DNA of 64,000 nt from Neurospora tetrasperma FGSC 2508. Lineage: Eukaryota; Ascomycota; Sordariomycetes; Sordariales; Sordariaceae. Under the pieces are notes generated by a model that had not been told where the DNA came from, made no database searches, and was given only the letters and a program-made list of their open reading frames with translations. The position numbers and the translations under genes are program-made. The stretch spans positions 4,336,940 to 4,400,939 of the forward strand of contig NW_009799101.1 in the NCBI RefSeq assembly GCF_000213175.1, written 5' to 3'. Positions 46,795-57,767 of this stretch are shown piece by piece (position 1 is the stretch's first letter; each line of letters opens with the position of its first letter).

Positions 46795-46880
46795 TACCAG
46801 CCCAATTGGGACCAGTCCAAGCCATTCAGATGCCCCATCGTAAATTGTCACCTAGCATTCGAATTCGGGAGAGATACCCA
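46795..46880 (+). pseudogene. CPIxxC fragment, plus-strand copy of an inverted duplicate
   Basis: Encodes NWDQSKPFRCPIVNCHLAFE followed by FGRDTHLIQRQ, resembling a broken C2H2 finger. A copy about 85% identical at the DNA level lies on the opposite strand at 48244-48303. No complete gene surrounds it. Confidence 0.5.
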
Positions 46881-46994
46881 TCTTATCCAGCGCCAAACTC
46901 GCTACGAGTTTGTGGATCCACTATTCATCGGTCAGCTTTCGCTCTGATAGGAGTTAGATGAATAGTTTCGAGAAGTCGAGTCCGACCGGAGGAT

Positions 46995-47491
46995 CAACAT
47001 GCCTTGCCCAGCGTCCTCTCCTCTGTCCAATCGCAGATGGTGCCATTGGCGGTTGGTAGAAACCACTCAACGGCGTCTTATTGACCGATTCGGTACAGGC
47101 GGCCCCTGAATTGGAGGATGGTGTTCTGGTACCACACGTAGCTGAATCTGATGCCGATATGGCATGCGGCGTGGAGGTCAGGCCTGTGGCGTGGACACTC
47201 GAGAATCAAAACGTCAATTCCGGCGTTCTTCTGATGCAGTTGTGGAAGAAGCGTGCGCGTTCGACTTGGCTTTGGTTGGAATAAATCATGTCTACCTGGA
47301 GACCTGCGTTTTGCAGGATAGCGCCTAGTCGGCAGATATGGTATGACTTGAATGCCTCTTGCGCTCTTCTCAAGGCCATCTGGATCTTCTGTATACTGAG
47401 TCACGATGACGGAGTACACATAGCCCACCCGCGCAGCCTGGGTAGTGTGATAATCGTTGACCGACCGTGGGGGGAGGGGGCTGCTACCCAC
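46995..47491 (-). pseudogene. Decayed SNF2-helicase C-terminal fragment
   Basis: The minus-strand frame ends DLHAACHIGI...ILQFRGRLYRIGQ, which matches helicase motif VI of SNF2-family ATPases (GRxxRIGQ). After an in-frame stop the sequence continues DAVEWFLPTANGTICDWTEE, like the segment after motif VI. No helicase motifs I-III are found upstream. It is a fragment of a host-type chromatin-remodelling gene, not a functional one. Confidence 0.5.
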
Positions 47492-47877
47492 GAAAACCGG
47501 TTGAATTCGTGCGGCATGGCCAGCTCGTCCACTGGAAGAGGTATGATGTGCTACAGACCTTTTCGCCGGTCTGCTCGCCGGAGAGAAAGATGGCCTTGTG
47601 TCTTGGAAGTGAGCATACGCTACTTGGTCCTTCTTTCAAAGACATTACCCAATAACCATAGACTAGACGATATGAGTCCAGTCGACAATATAATCTCAAC
47701 CGACAAGACGATCTTTACGTTCGACGTTAGGTATTCCGATGCATATGTTTTCCTGAAAGCGAGGAGATAGAACAGAAAATGAACTGAGAGATGAGACGGA
47801 ACCTACCTCTATCTTTGATCGTTTCTGTTCATTCGGTTTCTCTCCAAACACGAACTTTTCTTGTTCTTGACAGCCCC

Positions 47878-48372
47878 CTACTTGAGACCTGCGTCTGGGA
47901 TCTCACCGTCTTGAAGAAACGCAAGACATAGAGATGTGTCGCAGTGGATGCTCGGCTCAATCCGAGATTGTAATGGAAAGCTCATCATAGTGTCTTTGAG
48001 TCCCTCTGGACAGTTGACATTCAAAAGGCTGGTCCTTGACCAAAGCCATAGCAGGGGCGGCTGTCGGCAATACGGATATGACGGTGTTTGGCGCGGCGGG
48101 GCGCTCCAGCTCATATGGTGGCGGCGAGGCTGTGTCGGCGTGGCAGGGTTCATGCTTTGGACTTCGCTACCTAAGCCACCCATCTGCTCCGGCAAGCCTG
48201 TACTGTGGTTCATGTACTGGATTGCCAGCAGAGTGGCCAATTCGAATGCTATCTGACAAGTCATGATGGGGCATCTGAACGGCTTGGACTGGTTCCAAAT
48301 TGGATAGGATCTTGTCGGCAAAGCTGGGGTCCCGTCGAAGGCGGCGTCAAGGGCAGCCTTCGTGCTGCGCAC
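47878..48372 (-). pseudogene. CPIxxC fragment, minus-strand copy
   Basis: An open stretch whose first part encodes PIWNQSKPFRCPIMTCQIAF, the inverted partner of 46795-46880. The rest is Pro/Ser-rich and unrecognised. Only the shared block is similar between the copies, so one may have been captured separately. Confidence 0.4.
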
Positions 48373-48397
48373 CAGCTTGCTCTGTAAGAAGCTGTAC

Positions 48398-48658
48398 GGC
48401 CCGTCGCGCCTAGGATGCGCAACCCAACTTACAGCTCTTGGTAATGATTTTCATTGCCTTAAGTTGTTAGACATGACCCGGTTTTTCGCCATGGTGTTCT
48501 TCGTGGTGATAGTCTTCGTCACCTTATGAGCGCCCTTGCGTCCGCGCTATTCCTGGCGCCACCTGCCAGCATTGCACAGATGCTGGGCCGCGCCGAGGAG
48601 TGCCGCCCTTTGCCTGCATTTCTGCTGGCGGCCCGTCGCGCTTAGGATGCGCAGCCCA
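48398..48658 (+). repeat. Two 29-bp direct repeats, 232 bp apart
   Basis: GGCCCGTCGCGC-TAGGATGCGCA-CCCA occurs at 48398-48426 and 48630-48658 with two mismatches (both C/T or A/G). The DNA between is more GC-rich than its surroundings and has no gene I recognise. Confidence 0.6.
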
Positions 48659-48855
48659 GCCGTAGATTGCACACCGCAGAACAGAAGAAAGCCTGGCATG
48701 CGGCAGAAGCGCTTGCTCGCGGCCTTCCTTTGATGGCCAAAGAGGGATATATGCGTCCCTCTGCTGACGACGCCAGCCTTTGCCCATCACGATGTCGAAG
48801 TTCGAGCACCTTCGTCCTCCTATGTCACGCGGGCAGCCCAATATAACCTATTTGT

Positions 48856-49340
48856 ATGGACGCATCTCCAGAACAGTCCCCCGAACAACAGGCGTCGACA
48901 TATCGAACCACCAAAGGTACCACCATTAACCCGTTAGAGGAAGCGTCGGAGCAAAGGCACCAAGCCTTTTTGAAGCAAAGGCGCGACACCTACCATACAA
49001 TGAAGCGTGACTATCCGGCGCACTGGCGTGCGGTGGCAAGGCAGCCAAGAACAGCGCGGCCAACAAGAGGCGGTATCGGCACCTGAAGGAGAACAACCCA
49101 GAAGAGCACGCAGCGCTTAGGCGCAAATACGCTGAAACTTCCGAAACAGAGGAACGTAAGGTACACCGAACGGCCACATACCAAGAAAACGTCCGGAATC
49201 ATACCTCCCGTCCCTACCGTTGCCAAACATGCGAGATTTCGTTTGACTCGGCCGGGAATTTGGCGAAGCACCAGAAGAGTGCCGGCCACATAGCCAAGGG
49301 GAATGGGACAGACAAGGCCCTCTACGCTGGTTGTATCCTT
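48856..49340 (+). pseudogene. C2H2 zinc-finger gene broken by a frame shift
   Basis: From ATG 48856 the frame reads MDASPEQSPEQQASTYRTTK and on to RDYPAHWRAVAR. Near 49030-49040 coding switches to another frame, which gives NKRRYRHLKENNPEEHAALR and then a good C2H2 finger, YRCQTCEISFDSAGNLAKH with a second His in SAGH (about 49215-49290). No intron signal sits at the switch. This looks like a fairly recent pseudogene, or a sequencing indel. A shorter, more decayed copy lies at 52016-52090. Confidence 0.5.
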
Positions 49341-49523
49341 CCTTTTCATGAGGGGTTTTTGGTACTGGTCACGGCATCTTCAGGATCTTGTTACGGAGCT
49401 TGGAGGCAAAAGAGGTGATGGGTTTCTATTCTACTGGTCCAGTTAATGTCTCAGAGGCATCCATCCCCCTGACACAACGAACTATCCTTATCCCGCTCGT
49501 CGATACACCTTCCTAGACCTTCC

Positions 49524-49742
49524 TCATCTCTTTTCCTCCTGCTCGCTTTCCACCACGGCGTCAGGGTCCTCGTCTCCCTGTGGCGGGTGGCAGTCCTCGC
49601 AGGGACCGTCTTGGGTGTGTCTGACTTCCCTGGGGTCACCCTTCGGACAGTCTTTGGTGCGCGGCTCCCTGTCTGCGCACGGCACAAATAGTGCGTCTTT
49701 GTGATCGCACTGGGAGAAGTAGATGTGGTAGATTACGCACAT
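49524..49742 (-). CDS. Small Cys-rich acidic protein with a 5'-UTR intron
   Basis: A 72-aa ORF beginning MCVIYHIYFSQCDHKDALF, with cysteines in FVPCAD, KDCPKGD and PCEDCHPP, and a Glu-rich tail (ESEQEEKR). A canonical intron (donor GTAAGTCTCC at 49820, acceptor TTCATCCAG near 49755) lies just upstream of the ATG, so it is in the leader. A TATATAA box sits about 130 bases upstream of the ATG. Small proteins opening with MC and a Tyr-rich CxH stretch are common and uncharacterised in Sordariomycetes. No signal peptide. Possibly metal-binding; function unknown. Confidence 0.55.
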   Translation of the reverse strand: MCVIYHIYFSQCDHKDALFVPCADREPRTKDCPKGDPREVRHTQDGPCEDCHPPQGDEDPDAVVESEQEEKR

Positions 49743-49870
49743 CTTTGGCGGCTGGATGAAGATGTTAGTATCGTCGCGTTTAGGCAAGCGCGTTCTCGGT
49801 GAGAGCAGACTGGAGACTTACCGTGAGGTTGGATCGGCGAGGTCGTGGAATGAAAAGAAGTTGGTGACGG

Positions 49871-49877
49871 TTATATA
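49871..49877 (-). promoter_or_regulatory. TATA box of the small Cys-rich gene
   Basis: TATATAA on the minus strand, about 50 bases before the 5'-UTR intron donor and 130 bases before the ATG at 49742. Confidence 0.45.
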
Positions 49878-50653
49878 GGAGGCCTGACGCGTTGAGTTAG
49901 TCACAGTGATCAAACGCATGAATGAAGGAAGGAAGCTGTACCTACAAGACTTTCCTCTTGGATGGGAAGTGATGATGACAACCCTCTTGGAGTCTCTGGA
50001 GGTGCAGGCGGACTGGAGTCTTTATTGTGTTTTGATGTGGTAGTGTGTTGAGGTGTTCAAGAAAGAGTTGGGAGAGCTTTCCCACTTGCGCTCCTGGTTG
50101 CGCTTTTATAAAAGTAAGTGAGAGCGGTGGAAGGAGGAAGAGTGGGGAGGAAGGAACTGGTTGCTCCCCCTCCTCTGATTGTGCGTTTGTACTGTGGCCT
50201 GTGCCCTTATTCTTGCCAGCTGAGAGTCTGAGTGAAGGGCTAGCAAAGTTGTCTGCACACTTGAGATGAAATGAGAGACTCTCCGGACCAAGATTTCTGA
50301 AAAGCTTCGTCCGAACCGTTACAGAAGTTGGGCAAGTTTTGAGATGAGGCGTTCGACTCGGCAGGTACTTCCAAGGAGACGAGGCATGATCAAGATGGGT
50401 TCGCTAGGAGGTCCGAGCTGAATGATGTACTACCATGTCCCGGCTACAACGACTGGCAGATATGTCACAGGTGTGGTAAAAGCGTTGACATCGTTGCCGC
50501 CAACATTACGGATAACACCTTATCATGATTCCATGTTACCTCTACCGGACAACTTCACGATGAGAGAACGGCATTCATGGATAAGGTACCTAGGTTTGAG
50601 AAAACGTGATCTGACTGCTGCTCCTTCTCGACATATCCCCAACATCCATCATC

Positions 50654-51163
50654 ATGGCCTCGATCGAGTCCGAGATCCCAGAAGTCATATCCGCTTCAGT
50701 CGAGGTATTCGAACCAAAACCAGCCGACCCCGATGAACCGTCACCCGAGAACGATGGCAAAGATCGTGGTGGTCAAGCGCGCGAAGCAAAAGGGACAACG
50801 TTTCTGGCCAGGTAGGCCGGTGCTGGTATTTATGTTGTCTACCGCCCTGTTGACCGTGGTTTGCTATGAGTAATTGCCGACGGCACCATGGAGGAAACGA
50901 GAGCTTGACTTTGAGTGAAGCTGACTGTTCATAGTGGATTTGTGGTTGTGTTTGCATGGCGTTGACATACCGTGCAGTGGACATACGCCCGCCCCCAACC
51001 CCTCGTAGCCGTGGCCGTCTGCCCTCACAGGCAACCCTCGCGCGTCGTGCAAGCTCTCAATAGCTTCAATAACTCCAACATTGCCCACATCAACAAGGCG
51101 ATCTGCGACGTGCCTCTGAGTCTTTACCAACACGGGCCGTGGCGATTCGAAACGGCGACCTGA
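50654..51163 (+). pseudogene. Coding-like locus, probably decayed
   Basis: ATG 50654 opens MASIESEIPEVISASVEVFE up to a GTAGGC donor at 50812. An in-frame acceptor at 51030 leads to RQPSRVVQALNSFNNSNIAH and a stop at 51163. But the coding look of the second block begins before that acceptor (WTYARPQPLVAVAVCP) and goes on after the stop in another frame (NGDLNPTPAGVNHNEICVSE), so the gene is likely broken. No family recognised. Confidence 0.3.
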
Positions 51164-52015
51164 ACCCCACTCCTGCCGGTGTCAACCATAACGAGATTTG
51201 TGTGAGCGAATACATCATTGCCAACCTCTTCTCTGTGCGGGCCCGCCACCAGGGCCCGCCGCGTTATCAGCAGAACCTGGCCGAAGAGAGTGCCCACACT
51301 CGTAGAGGGTGCCACGTTGAGGATTATTCATGATCAGATTGCGTTGCCTGCAGATCCCACACTTCCCCAGTTTGATCCTTCGAAGCTGTCTGCAAGTAAG
51401 TCAAAAGGCAAACTTTCGGCGGCATTGCCAATTGTGTCTCGCTTGACTGTAGGTGCATTCACTTTGATATCATGGTTATAGCTGACTCTGAGGAGGAACA
51501 AGGAGTACTCCTACTTTATTTGGGCGTCCGTTATAGGAGCTACAACTGCTTGTGATCTTCAAACATTAGGTATCTGATTTACCGATATGTAGACTACATT
51601 CTCCCGCGCCCGGCCGTGTTCTAGTGCAATTATAGAAGCGCCTAGTCTCCGTACACGCCGGTACCATACTTTGTCCTTGGCTTTCCCCCCGTCTTTGTCA
51701 CTCGGAATCTTGGGAACCACACCATTATCTGTATTGGTGATTTGTTCCTGAATATCTCTAGAGGTCTGAGAAGACAGCTTCAACTGTTTTGGCAAAGCGA
51801 TCTTCGATGTCTGGAGACGAATGATGGGATCTGACTTCCTTGTAATAAGGTGGTAGATGATTCGTGCGTGGTGGTCCTGTACGTCGCGAGACACAAGCTT
51901 GGCCGAATAGGGCCGGATATTCTTCCGTCTCTCTGACACCCACCGACCCGGAAGGTGGCCAGACTGCTTCAGTTGCCGGCTTCTGTGCTCCTGCTACAGG
52001 CTCTGCGCCGCAAGA

Positions 52016-52090
52016 CATCGGAGAACTGAAGCACCAAAAGAGTGCCGACCGGCCACATGCACATAGCCAAGGAAAAATCGGACATACGTC
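52016..52090 (+). pseudogene. Decayed second copy of the C2H2 fragment
   Basis: GAAGCACCAAAAGAGTGCCG and CACATAGCCAAGG match the DNA of the finger at 49268-49302 with substitutions and a small insertion. Downstream (about 52240-52300) a CSYC-containing frame hints at another finger piece. No intact gene. Confidence 0.45.
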
Positions 52091-52667
52091 CCTCCCAAGT
52101 CCCAAGATGGCGAGTTAACGTGGTGGTGCGATTTCTGCGACATTGGGTGGGTGGAGGAGTACAGCCCCAGCCATCCAACATGAACGCAGGTCATATGGCC
52201 ATAAGGTCAAACTTGCCGAGCGCCAGGGCCTGATGCCTCCTCCGAAACCAAAGAGACTGCGGTGCTCGTACTGCACAAATGACTACGCTTGTCGCGGAGC
52301 TCGTCATAAGGCGGGTGGGTTGGAGAATACGGTGTCGTGGCAAAAGTCAAGGTGTGGCGATCTTGGTGGACAGGCTCGGTGGTTGTGCGTGCTGTCTATG
52401 TGGCAGGCGCGGCTGGTGCTGATTGATTTGTGTCTCTGTCTCTTTCCTTGAGGTCTGTAGCTCTTGCTGTATTATGGAGAGATGTTGGAATGTGGACGAG
52501 TTTGCTTTCCATGGCGACCTGATATGTCTGATAAGCGGCTGTTAACAACGGCGAAACAATGGCAGGAGGCCTTCCTTGTGTGTTGAACTTACCAAAAGGA
52601 AATCTCGTGGTTATTGCTTGCCTGGGTCACAACACTGGTCCTGAAGAGGAACTGTAGTCGCAGTCGT

Positions 52668-53252
52668 TCACTCCCCGTCATTCTCCTCTTCATTGATCTC
52701 CTCCTCATCGATTTCCTCCTCATCCTCATCCTCGTGATACTGCCCCGTGTCACACTGCTCCTCATCCTCCTCGTCGTTGTCGTCTTCCTCCTCCTGATAC
52801 TCACCACGCTCCTCTTCCCTCTTTCTCTTCTGCCCTCGCGCATACCGAGTATACCGCGGGGTATACTCCGGCTCCGCAACCGACAACGCAACCGTGACCT
52901 CATCCATCGCAGCTAGTGCGGTGTATGGCGGTGCAGGATTGGGGACATACTCTGGGTTACGCCTGCGACTTATCTCGGCGACAACACGAAGCCCGATTTC
53001 CCTGAACATGGTCAGGTCACCGCCGGAGGCCTCTCTCATCCTGTCGAACGCAGCCGCCATGGACCCAAGAAAGTCATTTGGGTCGTAGGCGTCCAGGATT
53101 CGGTTGGCGATGGCGGTGAGCCTCTCCTCGTCAAGTGGAGGGACTGCGTCGCCGGGTGCGTCGGCCGGGGCAGCTTGGAGTGGGCGGGGGTTGCGCGGAG
53201 GTTGGTTGTCGGGTGACTGGGAGCGGCGCGGGCTGTTGGATGGGGAAGACAT
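52668..53252 (-). CDS. PPxY-family protein 1 (acidic tail), 194 aa
   Basis: Starts MSSPSNSPRRSQSPDNQPPR, nearly the same as the next member upstream on this strand. After a helical middle (ERLTAIANRILDAYDPND) comes the family core APPYTALAAMDEVTVALS, then EYTPRYTRYARGQKRKREE with a basic patch typical of nuclear import. The last 45 residues are almost all Glu and Asp. No signal peptide, membrane segment or known domain. A 3'-UTR intron (52519-52592, GTAAGTTC donor, GTTAAC branch) follows the stop. The ATG is preceded by AAAGCAACG, shared with the 59842 gene. Function unknown; the PPxY motif suggests WW-domain binding. Confidence 0.75.
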   Translation of the reverse strand: MSSPSNSPRRSQSPDNQPPRNPRPLQAAPADAPGDAVPPLDEERLTAIANRILDAYDPNDFLGSMAAAFDRMREASGGDLTMFREIGLRVVAEISRRRNPEYVPNPAPPYTALAAMDEVTVALSVAEPEYTPRYTRYARGQKRKREEERGEYQEEEDDNDEEDEEQCDTGQYHEDEDEEEIDEEEINEEENDGE

Positions 53253-54416
53253 CGTTGCTTTGTGTTTGTTTTGTTGATGGAGGTGAGGTGTTGTTGTTTG
53301 GTGTGTGGTGTTGTTGACTTGTAGATGGAGACAGACGTGGGAGTTCTGAAATTCGGTTTGCAATATAAGGGAAAATGAGAGACTGGAGTGAAAGTTTGAG
53401 TGGGCCAGATTGTGCCTGCGTCCCTTCCGCGGCCGCCTGGAAGTTGAGTGAAGGTAATGGATCCAAGTTTACGCCCTGTTTGTTTGTTTTGTACGATTTG
53501 CGTACAGCGCTTGAAATTACCCATCTTTCGCGAACAAATCCGGTCTCATCCCACAAGTATTAACACTGCCTGAACCATGGCCTTGTCCGTCGTCTGGGTT
53601 GAAGAAGGAGGATGGCGGGCGGTGGCGACTATGACAGTACATGTAACCTCTATACCTATATAAAGCAGGCCATTCTGGTGGACGGTCCTGGGAACGGAGA
53701 TCCTGTGATGTCGGGATACGACCTGATGCTGTCGAGGAAGGAGGAGGTTCTGTATACGCATTTATGAGCACAGTTTTCTGGGAAGCGTGACGGTCGTTTG
53801 CGACTAGCTTCGGTTGGAATGTCACTTCGGTAGGATACAACTACCTAGGCTGTTCTTCTCAGGAGGAATGGATTCGGAACAGAACCCTACAGCGGCGGTA
53901 CAGGGAGTAGGTGAAGAATTCGCTTCCCAACCCAAAGTGCGTATTTCCTCCAACCGTCGAGAGAGCTTTGATACATAAATCACAGAGTGTCCAGGTAGTT
54001 CAGGAGTACCTTGTGTTTTGCGATCATCTCCCTTCCCGAAATACGATGTGGCTATAAGAACAAGAAGGTGGAAGTGACACGCTGAGAATAGCTCCTAGCA
54101 AGACATCAAACAGCTTGTTCAACAACGATCCCAACCCTCGAAAAACTCCTCTGCTCCTCCGTTCGACCCATGTCCTTCATGGATTGGTCTGTCCGTGACC
54201 ATTCGAGAAATGACGGCGGTCGGGTTGGCATAATGGAAATCGTTGGCAACATAGTGGTTTTTTCTTGCCTCGACAATCGGATTCCTTGCCTGTTTTATTT
54301 GGAACCATGCTGTCAGTTAGCAGCTCTCAACTTCCAGGAATATTGGCTCATACTTACAGCCATCTATGTTGTGGTGCCCCTTGGTCATGACTGATCTTCC
54401 ATGCCTCCTCAGACCT

Positions 54417-55148
54417 CTAGTCGTGGTCGTTCTCGTCCTGATCGTTCCCCTCCGAATGGTTTTTCTCCTCGTCGCTGATATCACCGTCGTCTTCCTCAGC
54501 AAAGCCAGGACAGCTGGTATCTCGTTGGGGAATCGTCGACTCAGGGGATGGTGCGCATGATCTTCCGAAGCCGCGATCTCCCTCCTCGACATCGCCGGTG
54601 TCCTCCTCCTCCTTATAATGGATTTCCCCCTCCCGCTTCCTCTTCTGACCCTGCCCGAATGGAGTGTAAGGCGGGGTATACTCCGGCTCAGGCACCGACA
54701 TCGCCATCGTCACTTCACCCTCGGATGGTAGCTCCGTGTACGGAGGTGCGGAATCGGGGTTGGGCGGGAGGCGGCTCCGGAGAGACCTGATCAATTCATC
54801 CAGGCGACCTAGACGATTTTCGATGGCAGCCTGACGGGCGGTTCTCATAGGCCTGGGAGGAGCCTCGTTACCGGCGGCAACTCTGATGGCGTCCAAGGAG
54901 GCGTTCATGGTCTCGATCAAGTTGTCTGGAGAGGTCGCCGTCGCCTGGTTCCTGACTGCGGGGATTCTGGCTGCTTCGTTGCGAAAGTTTGCGAGGACTC
55001 GGTCGGTGATGGCCCTTACCCTGGCTGCTTCCTCATTGAGGGCTTGGGGTGTTTCGGAGGCTCTAACTGTCGCGCCTTGTCGCTGGGGGCGGGGAGGTTG
55101 GTTGCTGGGCATTTGAGAGCGACGGGAGTTGTTAGAAGGGGACGACAT
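54417..55148 (-). CDS. PPxY-family protein 2, 243 aa
   Basis: Closest relative of the 52668 gene: same start (MSSPSNNSRRSQMPSNQPPR), same core (APPYTELPSEGEVTMAMS) and same second block (EYTPPYTPFGQGQKRKRE). The middle has two predicted helices (residues about 40-70 and 100-125) with regular Leu/Ile spacing. The C terminus is acidic, with a Ser/Pro segment (APSPESTIPQ) that could be phosphorylated. A 48-nt intron (54310-54357, CTAACTGACAG end) lies about 60 bases after the stop, as in other members. Likely a recent tandem duplicate of the neighbour. Function unknown. Confidence 0.78.
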   Translation of the reverse strand: MSSPSNNSRRSQMPSNQPPRPQRQGATVRASETPQALNEEAARVRAITDRVLANFRNEAARIPAVRNQATATSPDNLIETMNASLDAIRVAAGNEAPPRPMRTARQAAIENRLGRLDELIRSLRSRLPPNPDSAPPYTELPSEGEVTMAMSVPEPEYTPPYTPFGQGQKRKREGEIHYKEEEDTGDVEEGDRGFGRSCAPSPESTIPQRDTSCPGFAEEDDGDISDEEKNHSEGNDQDENDHD

Positions 55149-56161
55149 TGTTGGTAATTTTCTTTGCGTGAGAAAAAGTGATGTTGAAAGTCGGTGTTGT
55201 GTTGTGGTCGGTTGTGACTTTGATCGTGGGGGACGATAGGTTGTTGGTATAAAACCGGTTCAAGTTTGTTGCGCTTCTCAGTGGATGGGAGGGATTATGT
55301 TATAGTTCTGGATGGATCGGTGAATGGAGGTGCCAGGCGGATAGAGCGGCCAGGCCGTAGACTTCAGGTTCTTTTACAAGGTCCAAGGTTTGCACATGAC
55401 CCTTGATCCCAAAGTCCCTACAGGTACATGTATTTTCCCAGGCAACCCAGTCAAAAACCCTGTAAGTCTGGGCCACGAGCTGGTGCTATCGAGGGCAGCG
55501 GAGGTTGAATGCTAATAGACGCAGTCAGTTGGACAATGTGTGAAGTCCAGTCATATTGGTACACCGAAACGAAGGAGAAGATAGGTCCATTTCGCCCTCA
55601 AGACGTGACAAACTCTTCTCATTCAAGCCCAGAGACATGATAGGCATGTACCTCTATATTACCCCTTGTGCTCCGGAGAGCTCATGCTTCGCCACCACCA
55701 ATTTCCTTGAATGGTGGCGTAATTTGAACAATAATAGGCAAAATAGACTTCCTGAACACGCAATGGGAGTGGAGGTAGATTTGTTCATGGTGATAGTTGT
55801 ACATGTAGCTCGTGCTTCATGCCATATTCGTTCCCCAACATAAAGACATCATAAGAGAAACAGAGGGTTCACCCCAGCAGCCAACGCTTTGATACATGTA
55901 CAAATCGTTCAATGTTCGAATGTTCGGCCCCCTTTTGGTGCATAGAGGTATAATCGAGTTCACCCTTCCTTTAAACTGTTTTCTGTAAAGCGCTACGTTC
56001 GGAATAGCGCAAAGTAGACGTATGGATCTCTCTCTTCGGCAGCTATTCGGTTTGGTAGAGTTACCTAGGTATGCTTCTAGTTAGCAGCTGTGAACACACA
56101 AGAGACAATGAAGAGCAAGTTGTACTTACAATGGTCGTGGTCAAAGCCCGCTTGCATCAAG

Positions 56162-57014
56162 TCATACTCCTTGACTTCGCTTTCGAGACCTAATTATCCG
56201 AGACCTGATTATCAAGAGAATTGTTAGCATGAGTTCCATTACTAACACTGCGACGAAATGCTTTCGATATATAGAGGTACCTTTACTTGCCCCTGGCCTT
56301 TTCGAAGAGGAAGCCCACCAGGCGGGTAAATAACACGAAGCCGGCGAACAAGAGAGGATCTTGAGGATAAATGTAAGGGCTGAGAACGAGGACAAGAACT
56401 ACCGGCCAGTATTCTTCGACAGTACGGAGTGGAATACGTCGACCGCATAGGAAGGGGATCGTTAGTTCCGGATTCGTAGCGGCCATTTCATGGACGACGC
56501 TTCCACTTTTCTCCCCGACGTCCTCCACCACCACACCTTCCTCCTCTTCTTTTTCTGCGTCCTCGCCCTCCCAGTTCTGACCTTGCCCAAACGGGGTGTA
56601 AGGAGGGAGGTACGCCGGCAGAACCACCTCCGGAGACATCTCGACAGTGATCTCGCCCTTTGTCGGATGAGTCGTGTACGGCGGCGGCGCGTTATCGCGG
56701 TAATACTGGAAGGAGGCGCGGTTCCTCAAAATCTGATCCGTAACGTGATGGTAGATCGACTCAAACAAAGCATCGTCGGCGCCGGCGAGCGCATTGTAGA
56801 AATCCAGCTCGCGAGCCCGGTCGCCCTCTGGGTCGTTTGGGTCGAATACCGCAAGATATTGGATAGGGAGTGCCGCCCACCTGGCTGCTTCGACTTCGGC
56901 GGCGATTTCTTCGAGGAGTGTGGGGGAACTGGCTGTCGCGGCTGGTTGTTGGAGGCTGGGAGGGTGGGTGTTGCGTAGCTGGGTGTCGCGGGGAATGTTT
57001 GATTGGGACGACAT
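56162..57014 (-). CDS. PPxY-family protein 3 with C-terminal membrane segments
   Basis: Exons 56287-57014 and 56162-56204 give 256 aa; the intron has donor GTAAAG and a perfect GCTAAC branch before ATAATCAG. Starts MSSQSNIPRDTQLRNTHPPS. Core PPPYTTHPTKGEITVEMS and then LPPYTPFGQGQ without the KRKR patch. Unlike its relatives it goes on to YWPVVLVLVLSPYIYP and LLFAGFVLFTRLVGFLFEKA, which look like a pair of membrane helices. It ends in a basic tail in the second exon (SRIIRSRKRSQGV). So this member may be anchored in a membrane with its PPxY part in the cytosol. Confidence 0.75.
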
Positions 57015-57767
57015 TTTTGCGCTTTCGATTATGATGACAGTGTTTGTTGTTTGCTGTTTTGGTAGAGGTATTGTGTGACTTTGATAGTGGCAGACAAGAG
57101 AAGAGTTCAGGTATGTCGGTTGTTTTGCGATGTAGGGTGGAGGCGAAAGATGGTGCTAAGATGCCAGCAGATGGAGAGATATGGACATGAGAGATGGATC
57201 GACGACTTTTGGTTCTTTTCCAATGTCGCCAGATTTGAAGGTTTGGACGCTGAACAGTCCTGATCTCAAGGTGTGGATATTGAACAGTTGTCATCTCAAG
57301 AGCTAGACCGAACAGCCGTGCCATTCACTGGTTTGTATGGTTTCCTGGGCAACAAGTGATACTTGCCGGCCGATAGTCCATACATGGGCGGTAGAAGTAA
57401 TGAACATGACGAAATTGAGCAGTGAAGCGAACTGCGAAGTTGGTGGTAGTTACAGTAATTTACAAGGAGGTGAATGTGGACAGTGGAAGAAGAAACGGCC
57501 TCCCATCTGGAGACTACGAGAAGAAGTTCAGCGGATGGATTGTGTAATTGTGAAGACTGGAACAATGTAGCAAAGGGTATTTCATGAATGATACTCGAAC
57601 AGGTAGCTTGATTCCAAATTGAATACTTGAAGATGAATCCCCCGATATCTCTAGTACTTCATGCCGCCTCAACTCCATGCTTTAATTCTTTCACCCTGTT
57701 TTTGCGCCTGAGCATATTTGTGCATGCCGTTCCTTCCCAATCTCGACCTGTAAACTTCTGTAGAGTA

